Source: RYN-230 sp963829725 (GTDB lineage: Bacteria > Actinomycetota > Actinomycetes > Streptosporangiales > Streptosporangiaceae). From it: a DNA stretch of 64,000 nucleotides. The notes below the pieces were generated by a model. It searched no databases. It had not been told where the DNA came from and worked only from the letters and a program-made list of their open reading frames with translations. Where the stretch lies: the NCBI GenBank assembly GCA_963829725.1, contig CAWHJW010000017.1, positions 198,970-262,969 on the forward strand, read 5' to 3'. The first letter of the stretch is position 1, and each line of letters opens with the position of its first letter. Shown in pieces: positions 44,989-53,804 of the stretch. Position numbers and translations under genes: made by a program.

Positions 44989-47175
44989 TTACTCCTCGCC
45001 GATGTCGGCCAGGCTCTGGCGCAGTTCGGTGATCAGCGGATCGCCCTCGGGCAAAATGCGCTGCAGGCGGTCGGCCGTGTCGCGTAGCAGGGCGCGGGCG
45101 TCGCCATAGCGCCCGAGCTGGCGGTACACCTGGGCCAGCCCCGCACGGCTTCGCAGCGTATCAGGGTGACGCGGGCCCAGCACGCGCTCGAACCCGGCCC
45201 AGGCCTGCTCGCAGGCCAGCTCTGCCGCCGCCGGCTTGCCCGTCTTCTGGTAGGCGGCGCCCAGGTTGTTCCGCGCCGTAAGGGTGTCCAGGTGATCGGG
45301 CCCAAGGACGCGTTCCCGGTCGGCCACCACCCGCCTGTAGGCCACGACTGCCTCTTTTGCCCGGCCGCTGGCCAGGTAAGCGTCGGCCAGGCCGTGACGC
45401 GTAGTCATCGCCTGCGGGTGCCGGGCTCCCTGGGCGCGCTCCCGGTCGGCCAGCGTGCGCCGGTAGAGGGTGATGGCGTCGGAGTACTGGCCCGCAGCCA
45501 GGTAGGCGGCGGCGAGCTCGTCCCGCGCGCCGAGCGTGTCGGCATGCCCGGGCCCGCAGACCTGCTCGAATTGGGCCGCCGCGCGTTCAAGGACGGTGAT
45601 CGCAGCCGGGACCTCGAGCGCCGCCACGAGGGCGTGGCCCAGGCGGCGCCGCGCCTCGATCACGTCACGGTGATCCGGCCCGAGCTTGTGGGTCAGCCTG
45701 TCGAGGACCCACTGGAACCACGGGATGGCGTCGGCCGCGCGCCCGGCCGCAAGGTAGGCGTCGGCCAGCCGCTGGCCGGCCAGCATCGTATCCGGGTGCT
45801 CGCCGCCGAGCAAGCGGCCGCTCGTCGTGGCAAGGTCGCACCAATGGTCCACCGCAGGTCCGGTCAGGCGGGCGTGGTCCAGGCTGTCCCCCGCCGCCAC
45901 CAGCACAGGATGGCAGCCGCCGGCCCACAGCCGGTCTCCGGTGATCCGCCGGAGGGTCGCCACGCACGATCGCAGGCCGGAGACAGGCCAGCCAGGCTGC
46001 TCCCGTTCTGGCCAGGCCTGGAGCAGCGCGTCCGCGACCGAACGCGCCGCTTGATCCGGCATGCCTTCGGGCATCGTGGCCCGCAGCGCCGCAAGCAGCA
46101 GTGGGCTGACCCGGACTGCCGGCGGTCCGGTCACCGGTTCGACGGTCAGCAGGCCGGCCTGTTCCAGCGCCGCCAGCGCCGCGCGGGCGCTCTCCCTGTT
46201 GGCCGGGACGTCAGCGCCGCCCGCGAGGAAATCGCCTGCCGCGGGAGCCATGAGGATGGTTTCGGGAATGCCGTGCCCGTCCAGCAGGGCGGCCAGGGCC
46301 AGCAGCAACTCGGCCGATCGGCCCGGCGCCAGCTGGTCCGCCCGTCCGAGCGAGAACATCCATGTCACCGCGGCTGCTGACGGCCGTGCGCCGGACGATT
46401 CCGCCAGCTGCTCCCTCCTGCGCATGAAATGGGCCCGGTACTCGCGGCAGGACAGCGGGGTGTTGGCGATCACCGCGCTGGCCTGGGCCAGCGCGACCGG
46501 CTCCAAGTCCAGGTCCTGAGCCAGTTCGATCACGCCTTGCCGCTTGTCCGGGTCGGCCGCCAGGCGTCCGCTCAGATAAGTGATGGCCTCACGCAGGCTG
46601 AACGGCCCGAGCGGCACGATCCGCATGCCACCGGGGACGGCCGCAGCCTCGGCGGACGTCACCAGCACCCGGCCAGCCGGGCCGGCCGGCCACAGACCAT
46701 CCAGGTTCGCCGGGTCGGACAGGTCGTCGAGTACCACCAGCCATGAACGGCTGGTCTCGCCCAGCCAGCTGAGGAACTGGGCAGCGACTGACTCACAGCT
46801 GCTCGACTGGTCCCGGCCGGTCACGGCGGCCGTCGCCGCGGCATAGCCGGACAGCACCGAGGCCCGGCTCGTGGCCTCGATCCAGACCAGCAGGTCTACA
46901 CCGCCTGATTGCCACAGCGACTCGGCGAAGGCCGCGGCGAGCTGGGTCTTACCCGACGACCTCAGCCAGTCCTGCGCACCGGTAGCCGCCAGCGGGCCGG
47001 CGCGGGTAGCTGGTGCCGCCGCCCGATCGGGGACGAGCGCAACCGCGGCCCCGGCCGGCAGCGCAGCCGCCAGGCCCGGGGACGTCTCCGGCCTGGCACT
47101 AAAACCGTCGGCCAGCGCCGGCACCGTCCCGGACCGGATGGGCCAGGATGGCCGGCCGGGGGCCGCGCCGCTCAT
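44989..47175 (-). CDS. NB-ARC-like / tetratricopeptide repeat protein
   Basis: The 728-residue protein has an NB-ARC-type nucleotide-binding domain (about 70-330) with a P-loop-like SSGKTQLAAAF, Walker B SWLVVLDDLSDP and a sensor region VLVTSAEAA. The P-loop lacks the usual first Gly residues (WLRSSGKT), so ATP binding may be weakened. The C-terminal half holds about six 42-residue TPRs of the kinesin-light-chain type (GPDHLDTLTARNNLGAAYQK). Such STAND-like proteins act as signal switches or immune sensors. It stands alone; no effector domain is present at the N-terminus. Confidence 0.75.
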   Translation of the reverse strand: MSGAAPGRPSWPIRSGTVPALADGFSARPETSPGLAAALPAGAAVALVPDRAAAPATRAGPLAATGAQDWLRSSGKTQLAAAFAESLWQSGGVDLLVWIEATSRASVLSGYAAATAAVTGRDQSSSCESVAAQFLSWLGETSRSWLVVLDDLSDPANLDGLWPAGPAGRVLVTSAEAAAVPGGMRIVPLGPFSLREAITYLSGRLAADPDKRQGVIELAQDLDLEPVALAQASAVIANTPLSCREYRAHFMRRREQLAESSGARPSAAAVTWMFSLGRADQLAPGRSAELLLALAALLDGHGIPETILMAPAAGDFLAGGADVPANRESARAALAALEQAGLLTVEPVTGPPAVRVSPLLLAALRATMPEGMPDQAARSVADALLQAWPEREQPGWPVSGLRSCVATLRRITGDRLWAGGCHPVLVAAGDSLDHARLTGPAVDHWCDLATTSGRLLGGEHPDTMLAGQRLADAYLAAGRAADAIPWFQWVLDRLTHKLGPDHRDVIEARRRLGHALVAALEVPAAITVLERAAAQFEQVCGPGHADTLGARDELAAAYLAAGQYSDAITLYRRTLADRERAQGARHPQAMTTRHGLADAYLASGRAKEAVVAYRRVVADRERVLGPDHLDTLTARNNLGAAYQKTGKPAAAELACEQAWAGFERVLGPRHPDTLRSRAGLAQVYRQLGRYGDARALLRDTADRLQRILPEGDPLITELRQSLADIGEE

Positions 47176-47517
47176 GGCGGGCTGCCCACGGCCCGCCGGA
47201 TGCGGGCCGCGCGGGCGGGGCCGCTCTTCCGGCTGGGTGAGCAGGTCACGTTAGGGTGCACCGTCCGTGCACCTGTGGCCGGGCGGACCCCGGGCCGGCC
47301 GGGGCGCGAAGCCAGATCCGGCTCACTGGCGGCGCTGGCACCGGCTGGCCGAGCTGAAGAGGCATGATCCGCTTCCCGCTTTCTCGCGTCCGAGTCCGGC
47401 TTCGTCGGCGAAACCAGCTGGCGGCCAGACTGGCCATCATTGCCCTAGCCTGCCAATTACCAGCGCGGATAGGCAATCCCTCCAGTGCCTAGACCGTCTC
47501 CCGAGCGGCGGCCTGGC
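47176..47517. other. Intergenic stretch without a recognised gene
   Basis: No open frame here carries a family motif. It lies between the start of the NB-ARC/TPR gene and the end of the permease gene, both on the minus strand, so it probably contains the NB-ARC/TPR promoter. Confidence 0.4.
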
Positions 47518-49086
47518 TCACAGCGAGTCCGGGTCAACCACGAGCACGGGAGTGGTCCTGGAGAGCGTTTCTTTGCGGAAGAAGGCGGGGGCGGTGACGT
47601 GCATGAAGGCAAAGCCGATCACTCCGGCCACTGCGGCCAGCGCGGCGATGATGAAGATACCGCCGATCTGCCAGTGCAGGACTGGCACCGTCCAGTACGT
47701 GTAGCCGCTGGTGGACACCCAGTCGCTCTGCAAGCTGTAGAAGCCAGCCGCGTACATGATCAGGCCGCCCAGCCCAGGCAGGATGCCGCGCATCCACAGA
47801 TTCCAGGCGCTGCTGGTCAGCGTGGCCCGGTAGTACCAGACACAGGAGAACGCAGTCAGCCCATAGTAGAACGCGATGTACAGGCCAATCGCGGTGACCG
47901 CGTCGGCGATCGGGTTGCCGCCGGCAATGTAGTTCAGCGGGATGTACAGGAGGATCGAGATCGCGCCCATCACGAGGGTGGACACCATCGGGGTCAGGTA
48001 CCTGGGGTGGATCTTGGCGAAGGACTCGGGCAGCGCCCCGTAGGCGGCCATCGACAGCGTTGTGCGTGCGGTCGGCAAGATCGTGGTTTGGGTCGAGGCG
48101 GCGGCCGAGCTGAGCACCATGAGGATCAGGAGCCGGGACAAGACCGTGCCCAGCCCGGAGCTGCCGAAGATCGCGCCCCCGGTCACCGACAGCACGTCGA
48201 ACTGGTGCGCCGGATTCGTCAGCCCGACGCCCTTGGCGCCGTTGCCGGCGAAAGCCTGTACGGCGACGATCACGATCACGTAGGTGACGAGCAGCAGGAC
48301 CGTCGAGATTATCGCCGCTCGGCCCGGCGTCCGGGACTTGTTCGTGGTCTCCTCATTCACCGACAAGGCGGTGTCCCAGCCCCAGTAGATGAACAGCATC
48401 AAGATGATCCCGGACACAAAGGCCGAGACGGTCAGGTGCGACGGCGACAGCCAGCTGAAGCTCGGGTGCAGGGATCCTGGCGGCGGGTGACTGCCCAGCA
48501 CCCGGACCAGCGCCGTGACCGACATGACGAGCAGCAAGATGATCTCGATGGACAGCAGGATCTTCTGGAAGTTGGCCGAGACCTCGATGCCGCGGTAGCA
48601 GATGTAGGTCATCGCGACGATCCACAGGATGCCGACCAGCAGCACCCAGCCGCTGGAGGCGTTCTGGCCGATCGAGCTGTTCGGGCCCTGGATCAGGAAG
48701 AACGCGTACTGCCCGGCCACCTGGGCCAGGCTGGCCATGACCAGGACATCGGCCGCCACGACGCCCCAGCCACCGGCCCAGCCGGTTTTCGGCCCGAACG
48801 CCCGGGCCGCCCAGATGAACGTGGTCCCGCAGTCAGGATCGGCCTTGTTCAGCTCGCTGAAGCCAATCGAGCACAGCAGCATCGGCACGAACGCCAACAC
48901 GGCGACCAGCGGGGACCTCAGCCCGACGGCGGCCACCACGAAGAACAGTGTCGCGGCCAGGCTATAGGCCGGGGCGGTCGAGGCTACGCCCATGACCACG
49001 CTAGATACCAGGCCAAGAGCGCCTGTCTTGAGACCCTTATCCCTAGGCTCCTGCACTGGCCGCAGGCCAGGTCTAAAGATGGCCAT
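47518..49086 (-). CDS. APC-family amino acid permease
   Basis: The product (522 residues from ATG 49086) has about twelve membrane helices and begins with the APC pattern LGLVSSVVMGVASTAPAYSL, followed by FSELNKADPDCGTTFIWAAR, the substrate-contact helix region. It moves an amino acid or related amine with a cation or by exchange. The start at 49086 removes an unlikely 17-residue Arg-rich stretch. It is a single gene; the substrate cannot be assigned. Confidence 0.82.
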   Translation of the reverse strand: MAIFRPGLRPVQEPRDKGLKTGALGLVSSVVMGVASTAPAYSLAATLFFVVAAVGLRSPLVAVLAFVPMLLCSIGFSELNKADPDCGTTFIWAARAFGPKTGWAGGWGVVAADVLVMASLAQVAGQYAFFLIQGPNSSIGQNASSGWVLLVGILWIVAMTYICYRGIEVSANFQKILLSIEIILLLVMSVTALVRVLGSHPPPGSLHPSFSWLSPSHLTVSAFVSGIILMLFIYWGWDTALSVNEETTNKSRTPGRAAIISTVLLLVTYVIVIVAVQAFAGNGAKGVGLTNPAHQFDVLSVTGGAIFGSSGLGTVLSRLLILMVLSSAAASTQTTILPTARTTLSMAAYGALPESFAKIHPRYLTPMVSTLVMGAISILLYIPLNYIAGGNPIADAVTAIGLYIAFYYGLTAFSCVWYYRATLTSSAWNLWMRGILPGLGGLIMYAAGFYSLQSDWVSTSGYTYWTVPVLHWQIGGIFIIAALAAVAGVIGFAFMHVTAPAFFRKETLSRTTPVLVVDPDSL

Positions 49087-49339
49087 GGCCCACCCCACCC
49101 ATCGTGCTGTGATTCCGCCTGGTCGTGCCCGGGACACGCAAGCGCAGGACGATCCAGGCTACTTCGGACCATCGCAGGACGGACGCCAATCCGGACATTC
49201 TGACCAGGACGGCACCGCTCCCAGCGGGGCCGGCAGCTTACCCGGCGCCAGATCGGCCGCCATGTCGCCGCGGGCCAGCAAGAACGCGAAGAGATCAAGC
49301 TTGCACCGCATCACCTGCCTTGCTGCATAACCATGCACG

Positions 49340-49637
49340 CGGCAGAACACACCACCCTGGCCGCGATGTCGCGCAGGCGCACGCCCGGGTCGCAGGAGTT
49401 CAGGTGAAGGCCTGGCTCATCAGTTCGCTGATGTACAGCGACTCGCAAGTTCAGGAAAATCGAGGTGGTGTCACCAGGCTGGTAGTTAACCACCGAGATG
49501 CCCGGCTTGTCGGGAGTAGGCGGCCCGCCTGGGTTCATGAGTATCCACGCGTTGGACAGCCTGACGATGCAGGGATTCTCGTCCAAGACGACCGTGCCGG
49601 CTAGGACACGCGTTGACGCGCCTTGATGAACCCCCAT
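49340..49637 (-). pseudogene. Decayed VOC (glyoxalase-like) gene, inverted relative to the duplicated pair
   Basis: The minus strand reads IVRLSNAWILMNPGGPPTPDKP followed by FLNLRV, which lines up with VALSNSWIIINGGGGPTDDKP and FLNIRV of the two VOC genes 100-800 bp away. The N-terminal motif and the C-terminal half are lost. This is a third, older and inverted homologue. Confidence 0.65.
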
Positions 49638-49751
49638 TCACGCGGTGGATCGAGACAGCGTTAGACTCCCTGGCATGCAGCGGCGGGACAACCCCTACAC
49701 GCTGCAGACCCGTCGTAAGCGGGGTGTGAGAACCACCAGTGGAGGTGCCAG

Positions 49752-50222
49752 ATGGCCGAGTTCCCACCGCCCCCAGAGGGAATTGTGCTGGCCCACTTCA
49801 TCGTCTCCGACGATGTCGAGCGCTCTCGGCGCTTCTACACCGAAGTACTCGGCGGCCGGGTGGCCTTCTCCGGCCCCGGAGGGCTGACCTATGTCGCACT
49901 ATCCAACAGCTGGATCATCATCAATGGCGGCGGAGGCCCGACCGACGACAAGCCGGCGGTCACCCTGGAGGCGCCGCGCGATCCCGACCGGGTCAGCAGC
50001 TTCCTCAATATCCGGGTCAAAGACATCGAGGCCGTGTACGCCGAATGGAGCGCCCGGGGTGCTCAGTTCCTGACGCCGCCGAAACAGCACCAATACGAGA
50101 AGCGCTGCTACATCCGCGATCCCGACGGTCATCTGATCGAAGTGGGTCAAACCACGGACCCACAGGGGGACTGGTCACCCGCTCACTGGCCATCGACCAC
50201 GCCCGGCGGGGAGTCCGAGTGA
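49752..50222 (+). CDS. VOC-superfamily (glyoxalase/bleomycin-resistance-like) protein, copy 1
   Basis: The 156-residue protein has the VOC layout of two beta-alpha-beta modules: ILVxVSDD-type start (LAHFIVSDDVERSRRFYTEV), then SSFLNIRVKDIEAVYAEW and CYIRDPDGHLIEVGQT. It could be a dioxygenase-like, glyoxalase-like or binding protein; metal ligands cannot be assigned safely. Its last 18 residues come from a fused short-chain dehydrogenase scrap read out of frame, so the native C-terminus has been replaced. ATG 49752 follows GGAGG. Confidence 0.8.
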   Translation: MAEFPPPPEGIVLAHFIVSDDVERSRRFYTEVLGGRVAFSGPGGLTYVALSNSWIIINGGGGPTDDKPAVTLEAPRDPDRVSSFLNIRVKDIEAVYAEWSARGAQFLTPPKQHQYEKRCYIRDPDGHLIEVGQTTDPQGDWSPAHWPSTTPGGESE

Positions 50223-50281
50223 ATGCCGAGATCACCGGCGAGATCCCTCACATCGACGGCGGCCAGTCCCCCGGACACTAG
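50171..50281 (+). pseudogene. Short-chain dehydrogenase C-terminal scrap, copy 1
   Basis: In the frame +1 to the VOC gene the sequence reads LVTRSLAIDHARRGVRVNA, then directly EITGEIPHIDGGQSPGH and a stop. This joins the helix-F region and the very C-terminus of a classical SDR with the intervening 50 or so residues deleted. Confidence 0.75.
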
Positions 50282-50421
50282 CCTCGATCCACGGCGTGAC
50301 GCTGAGGAGTTGAGATCGGCGGGTGACGCGCCCAGGTGACCATCGGCAACCCATCGCCGCTGCCCGCCGAACCCGACTGCACCGTGAAGGGGGTGTGAGA
50401 CCTAACCAGTGGAGGTGCCAG

Positions 50422-50889
50422 ATGACCGAGTTCCCGCCGCCCCCAGAGGGAATTTTGCTGACCCACTTCATCGTCTCCGACGATGTCGAGCGCTCTCGGC
50501 GCTTCTACACCGAAGTACTCGGCGGCCGGGTGGCCTTCTCCGGCCCGGAGCCGATCAATGTCGCACTATCCAACAGCTGGATCATCATCAATGGCGGCGG
50601 AGGCCCGACCGACGACAAGCCGGCGGTCACCCTGGAGGCGCCGCGCGATCCCGACCGGGTCAGCAGCTTCCTCAATATCCGGGTCAAAGACATCGAGGCC
50701 GTGTACGCCGAATGGAGCGCCCGGGGTGCTCAGTTCCTGACGCCGCCGAAACAGCACCAATACGAGAAGCGCTGCTACATCCGCGATCCCGACGGTCATC
50801 TGATCGAAGTGGGTCAAACCACGGACCCACAGGGGGACTGGTCACCCGCTCACTGGCCGTCGACCACGCCCGGCGGGGAGTCCGAGTGA
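50422..50889 (+). CDS. VOC-superfamily protein, copy 2
   Basis: The 155-residue product is nearly identical to copy 1 from residue 45 onward. Differences include Thr for Ala at position 2, Leu-Leu-Thr for Val-Leu-Ala near residue 14, and Glu-Pro-Ile-Asn in place of Gly-Gly-Leu-Thr-Tyr with one residue lost. It has the same GGAGG and the same out-of-frame SDR tail, so the duplication happened after the VOC-SDR junction formed. Confidence 0.8.
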   Translation: MTEFPPPPEGILLTHFIVSDDVERSRRFYTEVLGGRVAFSGPEPINVALSNSWIIINGGGGPTDDKPAVTLEAPRDPDRVSSFLNIRVKDIEAVYAEWSARGAQFLTPPKQHQYEKRCYIRDPDGHLIEVGQTTDPQGDWSPAHWPSTTPGGESE

Positions 50890-50948
50890 ATGCCGAGATC
50901 ACCGGCGAGATCCCTCACATCGACGGCGGCCAGTCCCCCGGACACTGA
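50838..50948 (+). pseudogene. Short-chain dehydrogenase C-terminal scrap, copy 2
   Basis: It is the same SDR remnant as at 50171-50281, with one silent difference and a TGA instead of TAG at the end. Confidence 0.7.
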
Positions 50949-51078
50949 GATCCCTGCCAGCCATTTCCAACAAGGCCGCACCTCCCGCCGTTCCCTCTCA
51001 GCGAGCCGCTGCGAGACCGCTCGGGCCGATGCTCCGGGCCGCCGTTGTCAGTACTGTGACGCTGAGGAGGTTTCGGTC

Positions 51079-51714
51079 ATGACCACCGCGATCATCGGCA
51101 CTGGAGGGATCGGATCGGTCATCGCCCGCCAGCTCGCCTCAGGCGGCGAGACCCTGCGGCTCTCGAGCGCCGACCATGAGTCGGCACGAACGCTGGCTGC
51201 AGAGATCGGCCGCGCTGCGGTCGTCGCCGCCGGCAACCGCGACGCGTTGCAGGGCGCCGATGCCGTCGTCCTCGCGCTGCGGTTTGCCGTGCTGAAGGAC
51301 GTCATAGGCGAGACCGCCGACCCGCTGACCGGCAAGCTCGTGGTCGTTCCGAGCAACCCGCTCGGCACCGACGCACAAGGTCACGTCTCACGTCTCCTGC
51401 CGAAAGGGCAATCCTCTGGCGAGATGGTAGCCGGGTGGTTGCCGGCGGGGGCGCGCTTGGCCATGGCGTTCGGAACTATGTCGGCCGATCTCTTCGAGTC
51501 CTCGAGCAACCGGTCACCGGAGCCGGCGGTCCTCTTCTACGCGACCGACGACGACCGTGCTGGGGAGGAAGTCGAGCGGTTGATCCGAACGGCCGGCTTC
51601 GAGCCGGTGAAGGTCGGCGGGATCGAACAGTCGGGTCGGCTCGAGGTGGGCGGCGACCTTCACGATCTCGTAGTCGGCCCCGCAGAGGCGCTGTCATTGA
51701 TCGGTGGGGCCTGA
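51079..51714 (+). CDS. F420-dependent-reductase-like NAD(P)-binding protein
   Basis: The 211-residue protein starts with a Rossmann fold of the F420H2:NADP oxidoreductase type (AIIGTGGIGSVIARQLASGG), then VVLALRFAVLKDVI and VVVPSNPL, and a C-terminal domain. Family members exchange hydride between F420 and NADP, but many relatives of this length have other, unknown substrates. ATG 51079 follows GAGGAGG. Its end overlaps the convergent HNH gene by 21 bp. Confidence 0.78.
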   Translation: MTTAIIGTGGIGSVIARQLASGGETLRLSSADHESARTLAAEIGRAAVVAAGNRDALQGADAVVLALRFAVLKDVIGETADPLTGKLVVVPSNPLGTDAQGHVSRLLPKGQSSGEMVAGWLPAGARLAMAFGTMSADLFESSSNRSPEPAVLFYATDDDRAGEEVERLIRTAGFEPVKVGGIEQSGRLEVGGDLHDLVVGPAEALSLIGGA

Positions 51715-52782
51715 TCGCTTCGCCGCCCTGGCCGGGGGCACCTCTTCGGCCGGGCCTTCGCCCAGATGATCTTGACGGCGCTGACCTTCGCGGTGTCGAA
51801 GGGACCGACCGTGGTATCGAGGACGAGGCGGCTCCCGCCACCACACACTTTCCCATGCGGCCTCATCGTCGGCCCCCTTGAAGACCTGCCGGTGATGCCA
51901 GTCGACGTGCACCAGTTCGACCACCGGCTGACCCGGCCGGGGTGCGAGCAACGGCTGGCCGGAGAGGTCGTCCACCGCCCGCCGCCCAGCGTCGCTGCGG
52001 GCCACATACAGGCTGGACACCCGGATACGTAGCTCAGCTGTCAGCCCCAGCACGCCCAGGTCGAACAGCGCATGATGCAGCGCGCACAACGCCAGCCCGT
52101 TGGCCACCACGTCCGGGCCGTCCTGGCTGTGCCAGCGCACATGCGCCGCCTCAAGACCGACTGGATTACGGCCCAGCGCCCCGTCAAAACCGCACATGGC
52201 GCACTGATAGGCGTAAGCCCGCAGCACCTCCTCAGCGAACCCCGGACGCCGCAGGCTCCGCCTGCCCGCCGCGACGCCCGGGCTGGCCGCCAGTTCCAGC
52301 ACCGCGAGATCCAGGCCCACCGCATCACAGATCATCGCGGCCAGCCCCGGCGTGAAGTGCAGATCCAGCAGCAGCCGCGCGGCGGCCGCCAGCGTGCCCG
52401 GATCCGCCAGCAGCTGCTCGGCCCCGGGCCGCAGCCGGCCGACTGCCCCGCGCCCGGCCAGCCACGGGCCGCGCTCTGGAGCATCCGGCCCGATCTCGGT
52501 CCCTGAGCCGTCCCGCAGGTCCCAGATCTCCCGCTCCAGATGGACGAACGGCATCGCCGCCCGCTGCCGCCCCGCCGAGGCACTCGCCACCGGCGGGCCG
52601 AAGTCATTGATCAGCGTGCTGACCGGCTCCTCAGCCTCCGCGTAGGCCGCCACGGTGCTGCCGGTAGCCGCGAACCTTCCGAACAGCCACAGCAGTAACA
52701 GAGGCTTGTGCGGCGCCCGGACATTGCCGACAGACGCCCGCCGCAACCGCGCCAGCAGATCCAGGAACTCCTCACGGGTCAC
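51694..52782 (-). CDS. HNH endonuclease with probable sulfur-binding domain (ScoMcrA-like type IV restriction)
   Basis: The protein (362 residues from GTG 52782, with GGGAGGCGC upstream) has an N-terminal domain beginning with NVRAPHKPLLLLWLFGRF, the pattern of the DNA phosphorothioate-binding domain of ScoMcrA-like enzymes. The C-terminal HNH domain has Cys194/Cys197, the HNH core EAAHVRW (His214), Asn228, Cys233 and His236-237. Such enzymes cut DNA carrying phosphorothioate or methyl marks. The last 50 residues diverge from the family and may be readthrough into foreign sequence. It is next to tRNA-Glu, a typical insertion point for defence genes. Confidence 0.78.
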   Translation of the reverse strand: MTREEFLDLLARLRRASVGNVRAPHKPLLLLWLFGRFAATGSTVAAYAEAEEPVSTLINDFGPPVASASAGRQRAAMPFVHLEREIWDLRDGSGTEIGPDAPERGPWLAGRGAVGRLRPGAEQLLADPGTLAAAARLLLDLHFTPGLAAMICDAVGLDLAVLELAASPGVAAGRRSLRRPGFAEEVLRAYAYQCAMCGFDGALGRNPVGLEAAHVRWHSQDGPDVVANGLALCALHHALFDLGVLGLTAELRIRVSSLYVARSDAGRRAVDDLSGQPLLAPRPGQPVVELVHVDWHHRQVFKGADDEAAWESVWWREPPRPRYHGRSLRHREGQRRQDHLGEGPAEEVPPARAAKRSGPTDQ

Positions 52783-52904
52783 GCCGCGCCTCCCCAACCG
52801 GGCTCCCTGGCGCTGCCGCCCAGTCCCACTGCGGGCCAACCAGCAGGGCTCAGCACCGCCCCCTGCCGCCCCATCCTGCCCACATTCTGCCCCCAAATGA
52901 TCAA

Positions 52905-52934
52905 GGCCCGGCTCCCTGAAACGGGAACCGGGCC
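52905..52934 (-). terminator. Hairpin after tRNA-Glu
   Basis: GGCCCGGCTCCC pairs with GGGAACCGGGCC (one mismatch) over a short TGAAAC loop. It lies just downstream of the minus-strand tRNA-Glu gene and probably ends its transcript. Confidence 0.65.
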
Positions 52935-52955
52935 TGTGACCTGCTACTTCATGAG

Positions 52956-53028
52956 TAGCCCCGAGCGGATTCGAACCGCCGCTACCGCCTTGAGAGGGCG
53001 GCGTCCTGGGCCACTAGACGACGGGGCC
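52956..53028 (-). tRNA. tRNA-Glu (anticodon CTC)
   Basis: The minus strand folds into a complete cloverleaf: acceptor stem GGCCCCG/CGGGGCT with a G-U end pair, an anticodon stem CCGCC/GGCGG with loop CTCTCAA, and a T-loop TTCGAAT. The anticodon CTC reads the GAG codon. CCA is not encoded. Confidence 0.93.
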
Positions 53029-53261
53029 AGCCACTGCATCGTAGGGTACGGGGGCCGGTGGCGCCAAACTGGACATCGTCACACCGCCCGCCGGCCCCGC
53101 GGCCCGCCGGGCGCCGGTCACCTGGGAGGACGGCGGCCGGAGGGGCCGGCCAGCCTGGCCGGGCAAGGCAAAGCCAGCACCAAGATCTCGGCAACATCCA
53201 GGAATCTGGAACCGGCAAAGACCGCCGCATGGCGGCCTGACTCACGGGTACATGGCAGGAC

Positions 53262-53561
53262 ATGTTGGCATTCATCATCATCCTGCTCATCGTGGGACTG
53301 GTCGCCGGGGCCATCGCCCGGCTGCTGGTCCCGGGCCGGGACCCGATCGGGTTCTTCGGCACCATTGCCCTCGGCGTGGTGGGCTCCTTCCTCGGCGGGT
53401 TCATCCTGAACCTGATCGAGTACCACACGCTCTCGGTGCACCAGGTGCACGCGACGGGCATCCTCGGCTCCATCCTGGGCGCCATCGTCCTGCTCATCCT
53501 GCTCCGGCTGACCGGGCTGGAGCCGGGGCGCGGGCGCTCCCGCAGGCGGCGCTGGAGCTGA
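53262..53561 (+). CDS. GlsB/YeaQ/YmgE-family stress membrane protein
   Basis: The 99-residue protein has three membrane helices with the family pattern LIVGLVAGAIARLLVPGRDP, FGTIALGVVGSFLGG and ILGSILGAIVLLILL. It is a small inner-membrane protein linked to general stress; its biochemical role is unknown. The Arg-rich C-terminal tail is cytosolic. It stands alone, between tRNA-Glu and the DUF985 gene. Confidence 0.85.
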   Translation: MLAFIIILLIVGLVAGAIARLLVPGRDPIGFFGTIALGVVGSFLGGFILNLIEYHTLSVHQVHATGILGSILGAIVLLILLRLTGLEPGRGRSRRRRWS

Positions 53562-53804
53562 CTCCTGGCGCTCTGACCAGCGCATAAGCCAGCGGGCGGG
53601 GCCGCCACCCGTCCGCTGCTCCAGACCCGGCCCGGGCAGTATCCCCCCCACTGCCCGGGCTGGCTCATGTCCAGGCCTGGTCAGCGGGCGCCCGGCGGCG
53701 GCGCGCCCCGGCGCGCCCCCCGGGCCTTCCCGCCCCGGCGCCCCGCCCCGGGCCTCCCCGGGCCGGGGTGGTATCAGCGGCGCCGGACGGGGCGTTCAGG
53801 GGAT

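Larger units (their letters stand above)
49721..50947. repeat. Tandem duplication of about 560 bp (49721-50279 and 50390-50947)
   Basis: The two blocks each contain a VOC gene, its upstream GTGGAGGTGCC and a downstream SDR scrap. They are nearly identical; the clearest differences are a few substitutions at the 5' end and a 3-bp loss. A unique spacer of about 110 bp separates them. Confidence 0.9.

Noticed and set aside
47485..49203. 572-codon plus-strand frame across the APC permease
   Set aside because: Its composition (Arg, Gln, His, Asp-rich) is that of an antisense shadow of a membrane protein; the minus strand has a clear permease.
49721..50947. Two-copy repeat considered as a CRISPR-like or phage repeat
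   Set aside because: The units are 560 bp with intact genes; no short regular repeats or spacers are present.
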